NCBI RefSeq assembly: GCF_019029495.1
Contig: NZ_JAERQM010000004.1
Span: 290,784-354,783, forward strand
DNA: 64,000 nucleotides
Direction of reading: 5' to 3'
Origin: Falsiroseomonas oleicola
Lineage (GTDB): Bacteria; Pseudomonadota; Alphaproteobacteria; Acetobacterales; Acetobacteraceae
Below are positions 33,494-42,118 of this stretch, piece by piece. Below the pieces are notes generated by a model, which saw only the letters and a program-made list of their open reading frames with translations, was not told where the DNA came from and did not search any database. Positions within the stretch are counted from its first letter, which is position 1. The number at the start of each line of letters is the position of its first letter. A program made the translations under genes and the position numbers.

Positions 33494-35055
33494 GCTGGAC
33501 GCAGCGGCTTTCCGACCTGCTCGATGCCAATGCCGCGACGCGCGGCGCGGCGGAGGCGCTGGTAGCCGATGGCACCCGCTGGAGCCAGGCGGAGTTGCGC
33601 ACGGATGCGCGCGGCGTCGCGCGCAGCCTGCTGGCGCTCGGCATCCGGCGCGGCGATTTCGTCGGGCTGCTGATGGGCAATGACGCGAAATGGGTGGCGA
33701 GCTTCTATGGCGCGGCGCTGATCGGAGCGGTGACGGTGCCGATCAACACCCGCTTCAAGCCGCCGGAAATCGCCTTCGCCCTGTCGCGTGCCCGCTGCAA
33801 GGCGGTGCTGCTGACCGGCCGCTTCCTCAACATCGATTTCGCGGCCGCCGTCGCGGAGGTGCGCGGTGACCTGCCCGATCTGCGCCATGTGATCGTGGCG
33901 GGCACACCCTCCTGGGACGCCTTCCGCGCCGATGCCGTGGAGGAGGCGGCGCTGGAGGCCGCGATGGCGGCGGTGACGCCGGAGGATATCCTGCTGGTGC
34001 AATACACCTCCGGCACTACCGCGCATCCCAAGGGCGTGCTGCTGACGCACCACAACATGCTGCGCAACGCCGCGGCCTGCGCCCAAAAACTCGGTGTGCG
34101 GCCGGATGATCGCTACCTGAACTGCCGGCCCTTCTTCCATGTGGCGGGCTCGACGCTGTCGCTGCTGGTCTGCTTGGTGACCGGCGCGGTGATGGTGACG
34201 CCGCCGACCTTCGAGGCCGGCGCCGCGCTCGATCTGCTGGAGACGGAGCGCTGCACGCTGACCTCCGGCAATGATGCGATCTTCCAGCTTATCATGTCGC
34301 ATCCGTGCTTCGACCGCGCGCGGCTGCATCTGCGCGGCGGCTGGGCGGCGGCGGGGCCGGAGACGATGCGCCGCATCGTCGAGGAGATGGGTGTGCAGGA
34401 CCTCTGCTGGGCCTATGGGCTGAGCGAGGCCTCGCCCAATGTCGCGCTCTCCGATCACCGGGAGCCGGTGGCGGATCGCATCGCCGGCGGCGCGGTGCCG
34501 CATGCCGGGCTGGAAGTGCGCATCGCCGATCCGGCGACCAACACGGCGCTTCCCGCCGGCACGGCCGGGGAGATCCAGGTGAAGGGCTGGTCCATCATGC
34601 GCGGCTACCTGCACGATCCCGAAAACTCGCAAAAAGCCTTCACGCCGGATGGCTTCCTGCGCACCGGCGACCTCGGTACGCAGGATGCCGATGGGCGCCT
34701 GCGCATGGTCGGCCGCATCAAGGACGTGATCCGCGTCGGCGGTGAGAACGTGGCGCCGGCCGAGGTGGAGGAAGTGCTCTCCGCCCATCCCGCCATCGCG
34801 CTGGCCCAGGTGGTGGGCGTGCCGGATGCGCGGCTGGTGGAGGTGGTGGCGGCCTTCGTGCAGCTGCGCGACGGCGCCCGGGTGACGGAGGCGGAACTGC
34901 TGGCCTGGCTGAAGCCGCGCCTCGCGAATTTCCGCATGCCGCGGCATCTGCGAATCGTCGAAGGCTTCGAGGCCATCGGCATGACGGCCAGCGGCAAGGT
35001 GCAGAAGGTGAAATTGCGCATGCATGCGCTGAAAGTTCTGGGTCTTAGCGCGTGA
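33490..35055 (+). CDS. AMP-dependent acyl-CoA ligase
   Basis: This 521-residue ANL enzyme has the P-loop VQYTSGTTAHPKGVLLTHHN, WAYGLSEASPNVA, DGFLRTGDLGTQDADG and the hinge GRIKDVIRVGGENVAP. The C-terminal Lys is in MTASGKVQK. It activates a carboxylic acid, likely the entry step for the CoA-transferase/hydratase operon whose third gene it is. The start ATG overlaps the hydratase stop; an upstream in-frame ATG inside the hydratase gene was not preferred. Confidence 0.9.
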   Translation: MSWTQRLSDLLDANAATRGAAEALVADGTRWSQAELRTDARGVARSLLALGIRRGDFVGLLMGNDAKWVASFYGAALIGAVTVPINTRFKPPEIAFALSRARCKAVLLTGRFLNIDFAAAVAEVRGDLPDLRHVIVAGTPSWDAFRADAVEEAALEAAMAAVTPEDILLVQYTSGTTAHPKGVLLTHHNMLRNAAACAQKLGVRPDDRYLNCRPFFHVAGSTLSLLVCLVTGAVMVTPPTFEAGAALDLLETERCTLTSGNDAIFQLIMSHPCFDRARLHLRGGWAAAGPETMRRIVEEMGVQDLCWAYGLSEASPNVALSDHREPVADRIAGGAVPHAGLEVRIADPATNTALPAGTAGEIQVKGWSIMRGYLHDPENSQKAFTPDGFLRTGDLGTQDADGRLRMVGRIKDVIRVGGENVAPAEVEEVLSAHPAIALAQVVGVPDARLVEVVAAFVQLRDGARVTEAELLAWLKPRLANFRMPRHLRIVEGFEAIGMTASGKVQKVKLRMHALKVLGLSA

Positions 35056-35062
35056 CATCCGC

Positions 35063-35118
35063 ATGACTCTGTGAGTCATCCGGTTGTTCGCATCTTTCTA
35101 TGTGAATCGGCCTTCACA
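35063..35118. promoter_or_regulatory. Two dyad-symmetric sites upstream of the NUDIX gene
   Basis: ATGACTC-TGT-GAGTCAT (35063-35079) and TGTGAA-N6-TTCACA (35101-35118) are perfect short palindromes in a 116-base gap that is clearly AT-richer than its surroundings. They look like operators or, for the first, the stem of a weak terminator for the ligase gene. The second resembles a CRP-type half-site arrangement but with the wrong spacing. No promoter could be placed with confidence. Confidence 0.4.
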
Positions 35119-35171
35119 ATTGGGGTTCCATTCGCCATTTGTCTCCCTTGGCTGATCGGTCCGGGGGTGAC

Positions 35172-35618
35172 ATGTCGAAAGATGCGGTGGCGGAATGGGT
35201 GGTCGAGGTTGGCGCGATGCGCCGCCAATGCGCCGCCCTGCCGATCACCCATCAGATCGGCGCCCCCCGCATCGTGCTGGTCACCAGCCGCGAAACGCGC
35301 CGCTGGGTGATTCCCAAGGGCTGGATCGAACCCGGCGAGTTGCCGCATCGCAGCGCGGCGCGGGAGGCCTTCGAGGAAGCCGGCATCGAGGGTGAGGCCG
35401 ACCCCGACCCCATCGGCAGCTTCGCCTACACAAAGCGCAAGCCGCGCGGCGTGCTGCTGCCCTGCGAGGTGCTGGTCTATCGCCTGCACGTCACCCGCCT
35501 GCTGGCCGATTGGCCCGAGCGGTCGGAGCGGGAGCGCCGGCTGGTCACCCCGGCCGAAGCGGCCGAGATGGTCGCGGAGCCGGAACTCGCCAGGCTGTTC
35601 TGGGAACTCGCCGCCTGA
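35172..35618 (+). CDS. NUDIX hydrolase
   Basis: The 148-residue protein contains a complete Nudix box, GWIEPGELPHRSAAREAFEE followed by AGI, at about residues 50-72. That satisfies G-x5-E-x7-REUxEExGU. The preceding RRWVIPKG is typical of diphosphoinositol/ADP-ribose type family members. It hydrolyses a nucleoside-diphosphate-linked substrate. ATG at 35172 was chosen; an upstream in-frame ATG lies in the AT-rich control region. Its 3' end is convergent with the permease gene, with 3 bases between. Confidence 0.88.
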   Translation: MSKDAVAEWVVEVGAMRRQCAALPITHQIGAPRIVLVTSRETRRWVIPKGWIEPGELPHRSAAREAFEEAGIEGEADPDPIGSFAYTKRKPRGVLLPCEVLVYRLHVTRLLADWPERSERERRLVTPAEAAEMVAEPELARLFWELAA

Positions 35619-35621
35619 TCC

Positions 35622-36311
35622 TCAGCGCCGGTCGGCCGCGTGGCCGACATAGGCGCGGCCGTAGCGCTTTTCCAACTGGCGCTGCACCAGGTCCCAGACC
35701 GTGGTCATCACCAGGTACCAGAAGGCCGCGGCCAGGAACAACTCCAGCACCAGGAATCGCTCCTGGATCAGGATCTGCGTCCGCCGCAGCAACTCCTCCA
35801 TCGAGATCACGCTGGCGACCGATGTGGTCTTCAGCAACCCGTTCACCGAATTGCCCAGCGGCGGGATGATGATGCGAAAGGCCTGCGGCCAGGTGATGGT
35901 GCGGAACACCTGGATCTTGCTCAGCCCCAGCGCCAGCCCCGCCTCCCGCTGCCCGGATCCCACGGCGGAGATGCCGGAGCGCACGATCTCGCTGAGATAG
36001 GCGGCCTCGTTCAGCGCCAGGCCCAGCAGGGCGGCCTGGGTCACGCTGAAGCGCAGGCCGAACAGCGGCAGGCCGGTATAGATGATGAGCAACTGCACCA
36101 GCAGCGGCGTGCCGCGGAAGATCCAGCAGTAGAAGCTGGCGATGCCCGCAAGCCAGCGGTTGCCGGACAGTCGCAACAGCGCCACGACCACGCCGAGCGC
36201 GAGGCCACAGATCAGCGAAACCGCGGTCAGCCACAGCGTGGTGACGGCGCCTTCCAGCAGGAAGGGGTTGAACAGGTATTCGAAGAACCCCTGCCAGGAC
36301 CAGATATGCAT
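35622..36311 (-). CDS. Polar amino-acid ABC transporter permease
   Basis: This 229-residue inner-membrane protein has five or six helices. Segments LLEGAVTTLWLTAVSLICG, WIFRGTPLLVQLLIIY and the coupling loop EAGLALGLSKIQVFRTITWP place it in the HisM/GlnP family. It is the last gene of a minus-strand operon with the binding protein and DHDPS-family gene. No ATP-binding subunit or second permease is present here, so it may form a homodimer and borrow an ATPase. Confidence 0.92.
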   Translation of the reverse strand: MHIWSWQGFFEYLFNPFLLEGAVTTLWLTAVSLICGLALGVVVALLRLSGNRWLAGIASFYCWIFRGTPLLVQLLIIYTGLPLFGLRFSVTQAALLGLALNEAAYLSEIVRSGISAVGSGQREAGLALGLSKIQVFRTITWPQAFRIIIPPLGNSVNGLLKTTSVASVISMEELLRRTQILIQERFLVLELFLAAAFWYLVMTTVWDLVQRQLEKRYGRAYVGHAADRR

Positions 36312-36316
36312 GCGGC

Positions 36317-36946
36317 TCAGCTTCCAAAGTCGGGGGGCGGCAGGTCGAAGGCCGGCAGCGTATCACAGCGGACTGCCACGCCGCGCAGCAGCGGATAGGG
36401 CGAAAGGTCGCAGCCGAGCCGGGCGGAGGCGCGAAGCTGCGGCAGCAGATGCAGATCGGCCCAGCCCGCTTCGGTGCCGTAGCAGAAGGGCAGCGGGTCC
36501 GGCCGCCGCGCCAGCATCGCCTCCAGCGCCGTCAGCGCCGTCGCGGTCCAATGCGCGACCCAATCAGCCTGGGCGGGCTCCGGCAGGCGCCGGCGGATGC
36601 GCTGCACCGTGACGGGGTGCAGGTCGCTGGCGATGTGCTGGGCGAAGCCGCGCGCCAGGGCGCGCGTGACAGGGTCGGCCGGCAGAAGCGGCGGGCCAGG
36701 CCCCACCTCCTCGATCAGTTCCAGGATGGCGGTGGCCTGCGCCACCACCCGGCCATCTGCCAGCACCAGCGCCGGCATCAGCCCCTGTGGGTTGATGCCC
36801 AGCCAGACCTCCCGCGGCAGGGTCGGCGCATCGACGCAGGGCAGGGCCATGCCCTTCAGCCGCAGCGCGATGCGCACCCGCTCGCCGGCCGAGTTGCGGC
36901 CATGCGTGAACAGGCGCGCGCCGGAGAGCGCGCAGCTCACGCACAC
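36317..36946 (-). CDS. Glutathione S-transferase family protein (maleylacetoacetate isomerase-like)
   Basis: This protein is about 209 residues long. ARLFTHGRNSAGERVRIALR resembles the zeta-class opening (Ser-Ser-x-x-x-Arg-Val-Arg-Ile-Ala), here with Asn-Ser-Ala-Gly-Glu. GINPQGLMPALVLADGRVVA is the glutathione-contacting segment, and ILELIEE follows as expected. No ATG fits, so GTG at 36946 (or 36940) is proposed, 4 bases after the binding-protein stop. It sits oddly between a transport binding protein and its permease. Zeta-type isomerases act in aromatic ring-cleavage pathways; its substrate here is unknown. Confidence 0.72.
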   Translation of the reverse strand: MCVSCALSGARLFTHGRNSAGERVRIALRLKGMALPCVDAPTLPREVWLGINPQGLMPALVLADGRVVAQATAILELIEEVGPGPPLLPADPVTRALARGFAQHIASDLHPVTVQRIRRRLPEPAQADWVAHWTATALTALEAMLARRPDPLPFCYGTEAGWADLHLLPQLRASARLGCDLSPYPLLRGVAVRCDTLPAFDLPPPDFGS

Positions 36947-36950
36947 CCCA

Positions 36951-37775
36951 TCATTGCGGGCCGACGACCTCGAAGCCCGCCTCGTACTTGCTGACGCCGT
37001 AGCGGTCGAACAGGCGGTCGTAGCTGCCATCCGCCTTCATCTCCGTCAGCACCTTGGCGATTTCCTGCGCCAGGGGGCGCGACCGCATGGCGAGGCTGGC
37101 GGGGGTGGGGAACAGGCCGTGCAGCACACGCGGAAAATCGCCGCGCTGGTCGTATTCGGCGGCCACGGCATCGACGCTCGTCACCGCTTCCACCTGGCCG
37201 GCGCGCAGCGCCTGGAAGGCGATGGCGAAGTTGTCGAAGGTGCGGATCGTGATCGCCGCCTTGCCGCGCGCGACGAGGTCGGCGCTGAGCGCGCGGGTGC
37301 GGGCTTCCTCGAAGCCGCCCAGCTCGACGCCCACGGTGCGGCCGGCCAGGTCGTCCACCGTGCGGATGTTCAGCGGATTGCCGCGCGCGGCGGAGAAGGC
37401 GACGGCCGCATTCTCATAGCGCAGCATCTGCATCATCGCCGCGCGCTGCGGCGTGAAGAAGGTGCCGGTGTTGATCACGTCCCAGCGCCGCGCCGCGAGG
37501 CCCGGGATCATCGCGCTGAACTCGATGCGCACCCATTCCGGCGTCAGGCACAGGCGCCGCGCGATCTCCACGCCGAGGTCGACGCGCAGGCCCTGCAGCT
37601 GGCCCTGCGCATTGACGAATTGCAGCGGCGGCAGGGTCGGGTTGATCGACATCACCAGTGTGCCCGGCTTGATGAGCTCGCTATTGGCGACGCGCGGCGT
37701 GCAGCCGGCGGGGGCCTGGGCAAGGGCCGGGGAGGCGAAGGCCGCCAGCGCGGCGGCGAGAAGGAGACGACGCAT
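36951..37775 (-). CDS. Polar amino-acid ABC transporter binding protein (SBP family 3)
   Basis: This 274-residue exported protein has a signal peptide ending ALA-Q (about residue 20). GTLVMSINPTLPPLQFVNAQ, GLRVDLGVEIARR, DVINTGTFFTPQRAA and VGVELGGFEEA match family-3 binding proteins. ATG at 37775 begins the signal peptide; upstream in-frame sequence is not coding-like. It lies 34 bases after the DHDPS-family gene. The ligand may be an amino or imino acid such as hydroxyproline, judging from the enzymes next door. Confidence 0.9.
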   Translation of the reverse strand: MRRLLLAAALAAFASPALAQAPAGCTPRVANSELIKPGTLVMSINPTLPPLQFVNAQGQLQGLRVDLGVEIARRLCLTPEWVRIEFSAMIPGLAARRWDVINTGTFFTPQRAAMMQMLRYENAAVAFSAARGNPLNIRTVDDLAGRTVGVELGGFEEARTRALSADLVARGKAAITIRTFDNFAIAFQALRAGQVEAVTSVDAVAAEYDQRGDFPRVLHGLFPTPASLAMRSRPLAQEIAKVLTEMKADGSYDRLFDRYGVSKYEAGFEVVGPQ

Positions 37776-37809
37776 GTTTTGAACTTCCCTGTTGGACTCG
37801 TTGAAAAAC

Positions 37810-38721
37810 TCAGGCCGCCTGGCGTGCGCCCTCGGCCAGCAATCCCATGTGCTGCAGCACCGCGCCGAGCTGCGCCATGTCGGCACCCGGCAGCGGCAGG
37901 CGCGGCGGGCGCGGATCGCCCATCGGCATGCCCATGAGTCGAAAACCCGCCTTGGTGCCGGAGACGTAGCGTGGCCCGCCGACGAAGGGCAGCAGCGGCA
38001 TCAGCTTGCGGTACAGCGGCAGCGCCTTGTCCATGTCCTTGTCGAAGGCAGCCGCGTGGAACATCTCGGTCGACAGCTTCGGCGCCAGGTTCGAACACAC
38101 CGCGACCCAGCCGATGGCACCGAGCCAGGCGCTTTCATAGCCGAGCACGCCGGCAAAGACCTCCATGCGGTCGCCGCAGAGATCGACGATGTCGCGCACG
38201 CGCGTCACCTCCAGCGTGCTTTCCTTCACGTAGAGGCAGCTTTCGATGGTTGCGAGTCGCGCCAGGATCTTGGGCGTCAGGTCGACATTCGCCGTGGCGG
38301 GATTGTTGTAGACCATGATGGGGATGCCGATGGCGTCCGCCACTTTCTTGTAGTGGACATAGAGCTCGTCCTCGGTCGGCACGGAGTAGAAGGGCGGGAT
38401 GATCATCACGCCGTCCGCGCCCAACGCCTCCGCTTCCTTCGACGTGCGCACCACCTCGCGCGTGTCTTCCGCGCCGGTGCCGATCAGCACGGGCACGCGG
38501 CCGGCGGCCGTCTTCACCACCGTCTCGACGATCGCGGTGCGCTCCTCCGGCGACACGGACAAGAATTCGCCGGTGGAGCCGAGGGGGATCAGGCCTCGTA
38601 TACCTTCGCGGATCTGGAATTCGACCAGACGCTCCAGCGCCTTCAGGTCGACGGCCTCTCCACCTTCGGTGAAGGGCGTGATCAGTACCGTGTAGCAGCC
38701 GCGAAATTTCCCGCCGGCCAT
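37810..38721 (-). CDS. Dihydrodipicolinate synthase family lyase/deaminase
   Basis: This 303-residue class I aldolase-type barrel has LGSTGEFLSVSPEER (residues 47-61), Tyr138 in IPIMVYNNPATANVD and the Schiff-base Lys166 in LYVKEST. Family members include DapA, N-acetylneuraminate lyase and the deaminase of pyrroline-4-hydroxy-2-carboxylate. True DapA is unlikely given the catabolic context: an amino-acid transporter downstream and an amine-dehydrogenase fusion divergently upstream. A role in hydroxyproline breakdown is a reasonable hypothesis, but no epimerase or ketoglutarate semialdehyde dehydrogenase is seen. Confidence 0.85.
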   Translation of the reverse strand: MAGGKFRGCYTVLITPFTEGGEAVDLKALERLVEFQIREGIRGLIPLGSTGEFLSVSPEERTAIVETVVKTAAGRVPVLIGTGAEDTREVVRTSKEAEALGADGVMIIPPFYSVPTEDELYVHYKKVADAIGIPIMVYNNPATANVDLTPKILARLATIESCLYVKESTLEVTRVRDIVDLCGDRMEVFAGVLGYESAWLGAIGWVAVCSNLAPKLSTEMFHAAAFDKDMDKALPLYRKLMPLLPFVGGPRYVSGTKAGFRLMGMPMGDPRPPRLPLPGADMAQLGAVLQHMGLLAEGARQAA

Positions 38722-38789
38722 CGGCTTGCTCCCATCGTGCGAACGTCCATCATCAATGAGCCTTTCCCCGAAAGCATCAAGCCCATCCC

Positions 38790-41657
38790 ATGCGACTGAC
38801 CCATGCCGCGATACGCCCTTCTGCCGAAGCCATGGGCATCACCTTCGACGGCCGCCCGATTCCCGCGCTGAAAGGGGAGACGGTGGCCGCCGCGCTGTCG
38901 GCGGCGGGCGAGTTGACGCTGCGGTATACGCATTCCGGCGCGCCGCGCGGGCTGCATTGCGGCATGGGCGCCTGCTTCGATTGCCTCGTCACCATCGATG
39001 GCCGCGCGAATCAGCGCGCCTGCCTGGCGAAGGTCGCGCCGGGGATGGTGGTGGAAAGCGCGGTGCCGGCGCAGCCCGCGCCGCTCGCCACGCGGCCGGA
39101 AGGCCAGGCGCCACAGATTGAATGCGATCTGCTGGTGGTCGGCAGCGGCCCCGCCGGACTGTCGGCCGCCATCGCCGCGGCGGAAGCCGGCTGCACCGTC
39201 ATCGCCCTGGATGAGCGCGACGCGCCCGGCGGGCAATATCTGAAACCGCTCGCCGCCAGCCACAGCAATGCGGCGCCAGACCGGCAGTTCCGCCAGGGCG
39301 CCGCGCTGCGCCAGCGGGCGCTGGATGCCGGCGTGACCTTCCACTTCGGCGCCACCGTCTGGGGCGGCTTCGCGGCGGACGAAATCGGCGCCCTGGTCGA
39401 GGGCTGCAACACCCGTTTCCGCCCGCGCCGCCTGGTGATCGCGGCCGGCGCGCATGAACGCCCGGTGCCGATTCCCGGCTGGACCCTGCCCGGGGTGATG
39501 ACCACCGGCTGCCTGCAAACCCTGGCCCGCGCCAACCGCGTTTCCCCCGGCGACAGCGTGGTGATCGCCGGCAACGGCCCGCTGAACCTGCAACTGGCCT
39601 GCGAACTGGTGGAAGGCGGCGTGCGCGTCGCGGCGGTGCTGGAGGCCGCACCCTTTCCGGGCCTTTCTGGCCTGCGCCAGGCCCTGCGCCTGGCCGCCGC
39701 CGCGCCCGACCTCGCCTGGGACGGCGCGCGCTACCTGGCCGTGCTGCGCCGCGCCAAGGTGCCGGTGATCTGGGGCGCGCGACCTATCGCCGCCGAGGGC
39801 GAGGGCCGCTTCGCCGCCCTGCGCGCCCGCACGCCGACCGGCCAGATTCGGATCGAGGCCGATGCGCTGGCGCTGAACCTCGGCTTCCAGCCCGAAACCG
39901 GCCTGGCCCGCGCCCTCGGCTGCGCCCATCGCTTCGTGGATAGCGGCCTCGGCCGATTGGAGACGGTGACGGACGAGGACGGCCGCACCAGCATCCCCGA
40001 AGTTTTCGCGGTGGGTGACGGTGCGCAGGTGGGTGGGGCGCGCATTGCCTTCGCCCGCGGGCGGCTCGCCGGGCTGGCGGCGGCGCGGGATCTGCTGCCC
40101 GGCCTGCCGGACGACACCGCCAGCCGCCGCGCCTTGGCCCGCGCCATCGGCTTCCAGGACGCGCTGTGGCGCTTCTTCGCCGTGCCGGAATTCGACGCGC
40201 GCACCATCGCCGACACCACCACGGTCTGCCGCTGCGAGGAGGTGACGGCCGGCACGCTGCGGGAGGCGATGGCCCTGGGCGCGACCTCCCTCGGCGCGGT
40301 GAAGAAGGCGACGCGCGCCGGCATGGGCCGCTGCCAGGGCCGCATGTGCGGCGCCAGCGTGGCGCGCATCGTCGGCGCCTCCGAGGAAGCCGGCTGGGCC
40401 GCGCCCCGCGCGCCGTTGAAGCCGGTGCCGGCCATCGCGCTGGCCATGGAGAAGCCGGAATGGCTCGAAGGCCCCTCCGCCACCCCGCGCCCGATCCTGC
40501 CCAGCCACCACATCCCCGCCACTGGCCCCGCCGAGACCTGCGACGTGCTGGTGGTGGGCGGCGGCGCGCTCGGCCTTTCCACGGCCCTGTACTGCGCGCG
40601 CGAAGGGCTGTCGGTGATTGTCGCGGAGCGGGGCGAGCCGGGGCAGGGGGCGACCACCGCCAATGCCGGCAGCCTGCATATCCAGCTTCACGCCTATGAC
40701 AGCGCCGGGGCGGAGGAGGGGCCCGAAAGTGCGGCGGCGCAAATCCTCACCATCGGCCCGGCCTCCGTCGCGCTATGGCGGGAGATTGCTGCGGAGGCGG
40801 GCGAGGGACTCGGCATCCGGACGGAGGGCGGCATCATGCTGGCCGAGACGCCGGACCAGCTTCGGCGGCTGGTGACCAAGGTGGCGATGGAGCGGGATTT
40901 TGGCGTGGACAGCCGCGTGCTCGGCGCCAATGAGCTGATGGACGTCGCCCCCTATCTGGCGCCCGGCTTCGCGGGTGCGGCTTTTTGCGCACCGGAAGGC
41001 CAGATGGACCCGCTGCGCGGGCTTTCCGCTTTGCTGCGCCTTGTCCAGCGCGCCGGCGCCCTGGTGCGCGGCGGCACCACCATCGCGGCCGTGGCGCGGG
41101 AGGGTGCGGGCTTCCGGGCGGAGACGGTGGCGGGTGGCGTGATCCGCGCCGGCCATGTGGTGAATGCCTGCGGCCCCTGGGCCGGGGAGTTTGCCAAAAT
41201 GCTCGGGGCGCCGATTCCGGTGGGGGCGGCGGTGCAGCAGGTGATGGTGACGGAGGCCGCCGGCGGCGAAATCATGCGCCACCTGGTGCTGCATGGCAGC
41301 CGGCACCTTTCCGCCAAGCAGGGCGATGCCGGCCACCTGGTGCTCGGCGGCGCCTGGCCCGGCGTGCTGGATGCGGCGGGGCGGCCGCGCAACCTGGCCG
41401 GGTCGATCGAGGGCAACCTGTTCGTGGCAAGCACGGTGCTGCCGGCGCTGGCGGGGTTGCAGGTGATACGGGCCTGGACCGGGCTGAATGTGCAGGTGCC
41501 GGGGCCGATTCTGGGGGCGGACCCGAGGGTGCCGGGGCTGCACCATGCGGTGACGTTCAATGGGTGGACGCTGGGGCCGGTGTGCGGGCGGCTGGTGGCG
41601 GGGGGGATTTGCGGGAGGGCGGGGGCGGGGAGGGCGTTTGGGGTGGGGAGGTTCTGA
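38790..41657 (+). CDS. Three-subunit fusion of HcnA/HcnB/HcnC-type (opine/D-amino acid) dehydrogenase
   Basis: One 955-residue chain contains everything usually split over three subunits. Residues 16-95 are a ferredoxin-like domain with Cys57, Cys62, Cys65 and Cys78. Residues 112-440 are an HcnB-type FAD/NAD oxidoreductase (VVGSGPAGLSAA, ALDERDAPGGQYL, VFAVGDGA). Residues 478-525 are a BFD-like [2Fe-2S] site with Cys480, Cys482, Cys515 and Cys520. Residues 583-945 are a DAO-type FAD oxidase (VLVVGGGALGLSTALYCARE). Related enzymes oxidise glycine to cyanide, opines, proline or D-hydroxyproline. It is divergent from the DHDPS-family gene with 68 bases between, suggesting one shared control region. 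The substrate is inferred only. Confidence 0.88.
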   Translation: MRLTHAAIRPSAEAMGITFDGRPIPALKGETVAAALSAAGELTLRYTHSGAPRGLHCGMGACFDCLVTIDGRANQRACLAKVAPGMVVESAVPAQPAPLATRPEGQAPQIECDLLVVGSGPAGLSAAIAAAEAGCTVIALDERDAPGGQYLKPLAASHSNAAPDRQFRQGAALRQRALDAGVTFHFGATVWGGFAADEIGALVEGCNTRFRPRRLVIAAGAHERPVPIPGWTLPGVMTTGCLQTLARANRVSPGDSVVIAGNGPLNLQLACELVEGGVRVAAVLEAAPFPGLSGLRQALRLAAAAPDLAWDGARYLAVLRRAKVPVIWGARPIAAEGEGRFAALRARTPTGQIRIEADALALNLGFQPETGLARALGCAHRFVDSGLGRLETVTDEDGRTSIPEVFAVGDGAQVGGARIAFARGRLAGLAAARDLLPGLPDDTASRRALARAIGFQDALWRFFAVPEFDARTIADTTTVCRCEEVTAGTLREAMALGATSLGAVKKATRAGMGRCQGRMCGASVARIVGASEEAGWAAPRAPLKPVPAIALAMEKPEWLEGPSATPRPILPSHHIPATGPAETCDVLVVGGGALGLSTALYCAREGLSVIVAERGEPGQGATTANAGSLHIQLHAYDSAGAEEGPESAAAQILTIGPASVALWREIAAEAGEGLGIRTEGGIMLAETPDQLRRLVTKVAMERDFGVDSRVLGANELMDVAPYLAPGFAGAAFCAPEGQMDPLRGLSALLRLVQRAGALVRGGTTIAAVAREGAGFRAETVAGGVIRAGHVVNACGPWAGEFAKMLGAPIPVGAAVQQVMVTEAAGGEIMRHLVLHGSRHLSAKQGDAGHLVLGGAWPGVLDAAGRPRNLAGSIEGNLFVASTVLPALAGLQVIRAWTGLNVQVPGPILGADPRVPGLHHAVTFNGWTLGPVCGRLVAGGICGRAGAGRAFGVGRF

Positions 41658-41803
41658 AGAAGGTAGGTTATTTGGAAGGTTAGGCAGGAGATCCAAGCCC
41701 CCTCAACCGGCACGCGAGAGAGCCCGCCGCTCGTTGGCTGCGCCGGTGATTTCGGCTTCGTCGCGGTGTTGTCCGTGAGAGAACGCATGGCTACCATCGC
41801 GCC

Positions 41804-42055
41804 ATGCCGACAACCAATCTCTCCATCGGACGCGAACCTGTTATTGATTTTGACTGTTCCGGCTGGCCGCTGGAAAAGCGCGAACGGCTAACCCAGGCTG
41901 TCAGAGTGATTCACGGCGTTACCAACGTTGGCAATGCTGGCGTCAGTACAATGCGCGTTCGATATGATCCGCTCGTCATAGTTGCTTCAGCGCTGACACT
42001 TGCGGTGGATCAGGTTGCGGACGACATCCTACCGGGAAACAATTTTTCGCTGTGA
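41804..42055 (+). CDS. Hypothetical protein, 83 residues, in AT-richer islet
   Basis: A small soluble protein. The pattern of helix (PLEKRERLTQAVRVIHGV), strand (STMRVRYDP) and helix (VIVASALTLAVDQVADDI) resembles a ferredoxin-like HMA fold but without the metal-binding Cys pair. That similarity is by eye and weak. Base composition is clearly lower in GC than neighbouring genes and matches the ATPase gene 63 bases downstream, so the two probably arrived together. No strong ribosome site is visible, so the start is uncertain. Confidence 0.5.
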   Translation: MPTTNLSIGREPVIDFDCSGWPLEKRERLTQAVRVIHGVTNVGNAGVSTMRVRYDPLVIVASALTLAVDQVADDILPGNNFSL

Positions 42056-42118
42056 CGTGCCAACAAAATTTTCGCGGTCAGTTGATGGGCGAACTTTCAG
42101 CCAGAGGGGGATAGCAAC

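Noticed and set aside
35101..35118. TGTGAA-N6-TTCACA as a CRP binding site
   Set aside because: The TGTGA and TCACA halves are 8 bases apart instead of 6, so only a generic dyad is claimed.
41658..41803. Attachment site or direct repeats flanking the AT-richer islet
   Set aside because: No convincing direct repeat or tRNA end could be found when comparing this gap with 43994-44147.
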